Positions 6,863 through 7,938 of a stretch of DNA of 7,938 nt are shown here, one piece after another. The notes beneath the pieces are model-generated. The model saw nothing but the letters and a program-made list of their open reading frames with translations. It was not told the DNA's origin and ran no database searches. The stretch is from JBAYZQ01 sp041672385 (GTDB lineage Bacteria > Spirochaetota > Spirochaetia > Sphaerochaetales > Sphaerochaetaceae). The stretch spans positions 1 to 7,938 of the forward strand of contig JBAYZQ010000109.1 of NCBI GenBank assembly GCA_041672385.1. Direction: 5' to 3'. Position numbers and translations under genes: made by a program. The first letter of the stretch is position 1; each line of letters opens with the position of its first letter.

Positions 6863-6890
6863 AGTATAACATTGTTTGACAATTTGTCAA
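6863..6890 (-). promoter_or_regulatory. promoter of the tctCBA-gntR-hydrolase-dehydrogenase operon
   Basis: On the minus strand, TTGACA (6885-6890, a perfect -35) is followed by a 16-nt spacer and TATACT (6863-6868, one mismatch to TATAAT), preceded by TG at the extended -10 position. Transcription should start near 6856, leaving a leader of about 20 nt before the tctC ATG with its GGGAGG. No other promoter of this quality was seen inside the operon. Confidence 0.8.
6871..6890. promoter_or_regulatory. candidate GntR operator (overlapping inverted repeats)
   Basis: TTGACA-ATT-TGTCAA (6876-6890) is a perfect 6-bp inverted repeat with a 3-nt centre. ATTGT-TTG-ACAAT (6871-6883) is a second perfect repeat, 5 bp with a 3-nt centre, sharing bases with the first. 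Both cover the -35 box and spacer of the operon promoter. FCD-type GntR regulators usually bind short palindromes with half-sites of the TTGT/ACAA kind, and this operon encodes one. Binding here would block RNA polymerase. Assignment to this regulator is inferred from proximity. Confidence 0.55.
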
Positions 6891-7198
6891 TCTTATTATT
6901 TTACAATCTTACTTTATCAATATGAAAGATAACGATTTAAAGTATAAAAAAGTAATTTTTTAAGAAGAAATTTAAGTTTCTAAATATTTAAAAATACTTT
7001 ATCAAACATTAACTTTTTAAGAATTGAGGCAACTGTTATATTGGTCCTTTTTCATTTAACTTTGATAATTAATTGCTAAGTTTCCCCCTTTTTTAACTTG
7101 AAAGTGGAATAAACTTTCTATTTAATATCGTAAAAAATCTTAAAATTAGTTATATTTACAATTGAAAGAATAAATTAATCTCAAAAGGAGAAAATGAA
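6891..7198. other. AT-rich divergent intergenic region
   Basis: About 300 bp lie between the operon promoter and the VOC gene, with no supported coding frame on either strand. It holds an 11-bp direct repeat TACTTTATCAA at 6910-6920 and 6995-7005, a related ACTTTGATAA at 7060, and the forward promoter at 7098-7126. The rest is low-complexity A/T runs. I see no riboswitch-like structure or RNA gene. Confidence 0.5.
7098..7126 (+). promoter_or_regulatory. promoter of the VOC-family gene
   Basis: TTGAAA (7098-7103) and TTTAAT (7121-7126) are each one mismatch from the sigma70 consensus, with a 17-nt spacer. The predicted start near 7133 leaves a leader of about 65 nt. A 6-bp inverted repeat GAAAGT/ACTTTC (7100-7105 and 7113-7118) lies between the boxes and could be an operator. 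AT-rich DNA gives chance matches, hence the moderate score. Confidence 0.5.
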
Positions 7199-7606
7199 AT
7201 GTTTAATATTAAAAATTTAGATCATATAGGAATTATTGTTTGTGATGTTGAAGCATCTGCAGCTTGGTATATGAAAGTAGCAAAATTCTCAAAAGTAGGT
7301 ACTTTTGATGTTAATGGAAGTAAAATTATTTTTATTAAGAATAATGAAAGTGGAGTTATGTTAGAGTTAATTCAAAGACCAGAAAATTCTGAACAAGCAA
7401 ATATAGCAAAAAATAACAACGGATTTATTGATCATATTGCCTTTGGTACAGATGATGTAAAAAAAGAAGCAGAAGAAGCTAAAAAAATGGGACTTGAAAT
7501 AATTAATGGACCACTAGTTCTTCCAGAGATATGGGAAAATGGAGTAGAAATTCTTTTTGTGAAATCTGCTACCGGTGAAAAGATTGAGTACTGTAAAAAA
7601 TTATAG
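7199..7606 (+). CDS. VOC-family protein (glyoxalase I / methylmalonyl-CoA epimerase-like)
   Basis: A small cytoplasmic metalloprotein of 135 residues made of two beta-alpha-beta-beta-beta modules of the vicinal oxygen chelate fold. The four expected metal-ligand positions are seen: H9 in LDHIGIIV, E56 in MLELIQRP, H79 in IDHIAFGTDD and E130 in GEKIEYCKKL. The H/E/H/E set resembles glyoxalase I more than methylmalonyl-CoA epimerase, which has Gln at the second position. The length and the GxLExRP-like centre fit single-domain VOC lyases or epimerases. The start is the ATG at 7199-7201, with AAGGAG 8 nt upstream. An earlier ATG at 7194 is out of frame. The gene is transcribed alone, divergently from the tct operon. 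It might serve the same pathway or simply detoxify methylglyoxal; the sequence does not decide. Confidence 0.85.
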   Translation: MFNIKNLDHIGIIVCDVEASAAWYMKVAKFSKVGTFDVNGSKIIFIKNNESGVMLELIQRPENSEQANIAKNNNGFIDHIAFGTDDVKKEAEEAKKMGLEIINGPLVLPEIWENGVEILFVKSATGEKIEYCKKL

Positions 7607-7626
7607 AAAGATTTAAAGACTTTTGT

Positions 7627-7671
7627 AGAACCAACAGATTTGGAAAAATAACAAAACTGCTGGTTTTTTTT
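7627..7671 (+). terminator. rho-independent terminator after the VOC gene
   Basis: AACCAACAG (7629-7637) pairs with CTGCTGGTT (7657-7665) with a single A-C mismatch, and the right arm leads straight into an 8-T run (7664-7671). The loop is large (19 nt), which weakens it, but placement 20 bp after the stop codon supports it. Confidence 0.6.
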
Positions 7672-7782
7672 CAAATAAAAATCAAGATTCAAGAAAATAC
7701 TATACTTTAAACCAAAGCTAAGCCATAATAAATTAAACATAAATAATTTAATTGTAGATTAAGTTTTACTTGGGAGGAGCAT

Positions 7783-7938
7783 ATGGCAAGATTTCTAAAG
7801 AAAAATGAAAAGACTATTGGACAAGTACCTGGGGACTTGATTTTTAATGGTGAACAAAAAATAGAAATTCCAACTATCCAAATGATTGATTATAATCAAA
7901 GTGATTTAACTGACATAGAAGTTGGAAATATTGACGAT
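7783..7938 (+). CDS. corA: CorA-type magnesium/cobalt transporter, N-terminal part (runs off the window)
   Basis: The first 52 codons of an open frame that continues past the right edge. The start MARFLKK, then GQVPGDLIFNGEQK and IQMIDYNQSDLTDIEVG, match the N-terminal cytoplasmic domain of bacterial CorA proteins (consensus KxGxxPGxLIFxGExK, then IxVIDYD). CorA is a pentameric inner-membrane channel for Mg2+, sometimes Co2+ or Ni2+. The diagnostic GMN motif and the two membrane helices lie beyond the window and cannot be checked. GGGAGGAG at 7772-7779 is a strong ribosome binding site for the ATG at 7783. The gene follows the VOC terminator by about 110 bp and should have its own promoter, which I could not place. 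It looks like an ordinary housekeeping neighbour unrelated to the tct operon. Confidence 0.8.
   Translation, partial: MARFLKKNEKTIGQVPGDLIFNGEQKIEIPTIQMIDYNQSDLTDIEVGNIDD

Noticed and set aside
6835..6882. Longer N-terminus for TctC (16 extra residues)
   Set aside because: It would place polar sequence before the signal peptide and overlap the -10 region and the Shine-Dalgarno at 6841-6846.
6876..6907. Forward promoter using TTGACA at 6876
   Set aside because: The nearest -10-like hexamer, TACAAT at 6902-6907, is 20 nt away, which is too far.
7672..7771. corA promoter candidates such as TATACT at 7701-7706
   Set aside because: No -35-like hexamer at acceptable spacing and no extended -10 TG.
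1..7938. CRISPR array, tRNA, rRNA, insertion sequence or transposase
   Set aside because: No regularly spaced repeats, cloverleaf-like segments, transposase motifs or terminal inverted repeats were seen on either strand.

Overview
This is an AT-rich stretch from what looks like a low-GC Gram-negative anaerobe. The cell-envelope argument comes from the solute-binding protein at 5857-6834. It has a Sec signal ending in Ala-x-Ala and no lipobox cysteine, so it should be a free periplasmic protein. A spirochaete or a fusobacterium would fit; this is inference only, and there is no marker gene in the window.

Left edge (1-777): two decayed genes meet stop to stop. A forward RloB-like remnant (36-440) has in-frame stops in its N-terminal part. 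A reverse C-terminal fragment of a DUF2188 protein (441-587) begins at the very next base. The 190 bp that follow, 588-777, hold nothing I can support.

Centre (778-6890, minus strand): one compact operon, read tctC - tctB - tctA - gntR - amidohydrolase - octopine/nopaline dehydrogenase-family protein. An extended -10 sigma70-type promoter at 6863-6890 drives it. Overlapping inverted repeats sit on its -35 and spacer and probably form the operator for the GntR/FCD repressor encoded in the operon. A 10-bp hairpin separates tctC from tctB. The downstream junctions are very tight: stop codons fused to Shine-Dalgarno sequences, one ATGA overlap, and one 4-nt gap. The three-protein tripartite tricarboxylate transporter (TTT) should import an organic anion, and two cytoplasmic enzymes should process it: a binuclear-metal amidohydrolase (prolidase/imidazolonepropionase-like) and an opine-dehydrogenase-fold oxidoreductase. 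The substrate is unknown. An N-substituted or peptide-like amino acid carboxylate is the simplest guess that suits all three parts, and this uncharacterised catabolic module is the main point of interest.

Right side (6835-7938, plus strand): a 364-bp divergent intergenic region carries the operon promoter and a second promoter for a small VOC/glyoxalase-fold protein (7199-7606), which ends at a rho-independent terminator (7627-7671). The window closes inside the 5' end of a corA-type magnesium transporter gene (7783 onward).
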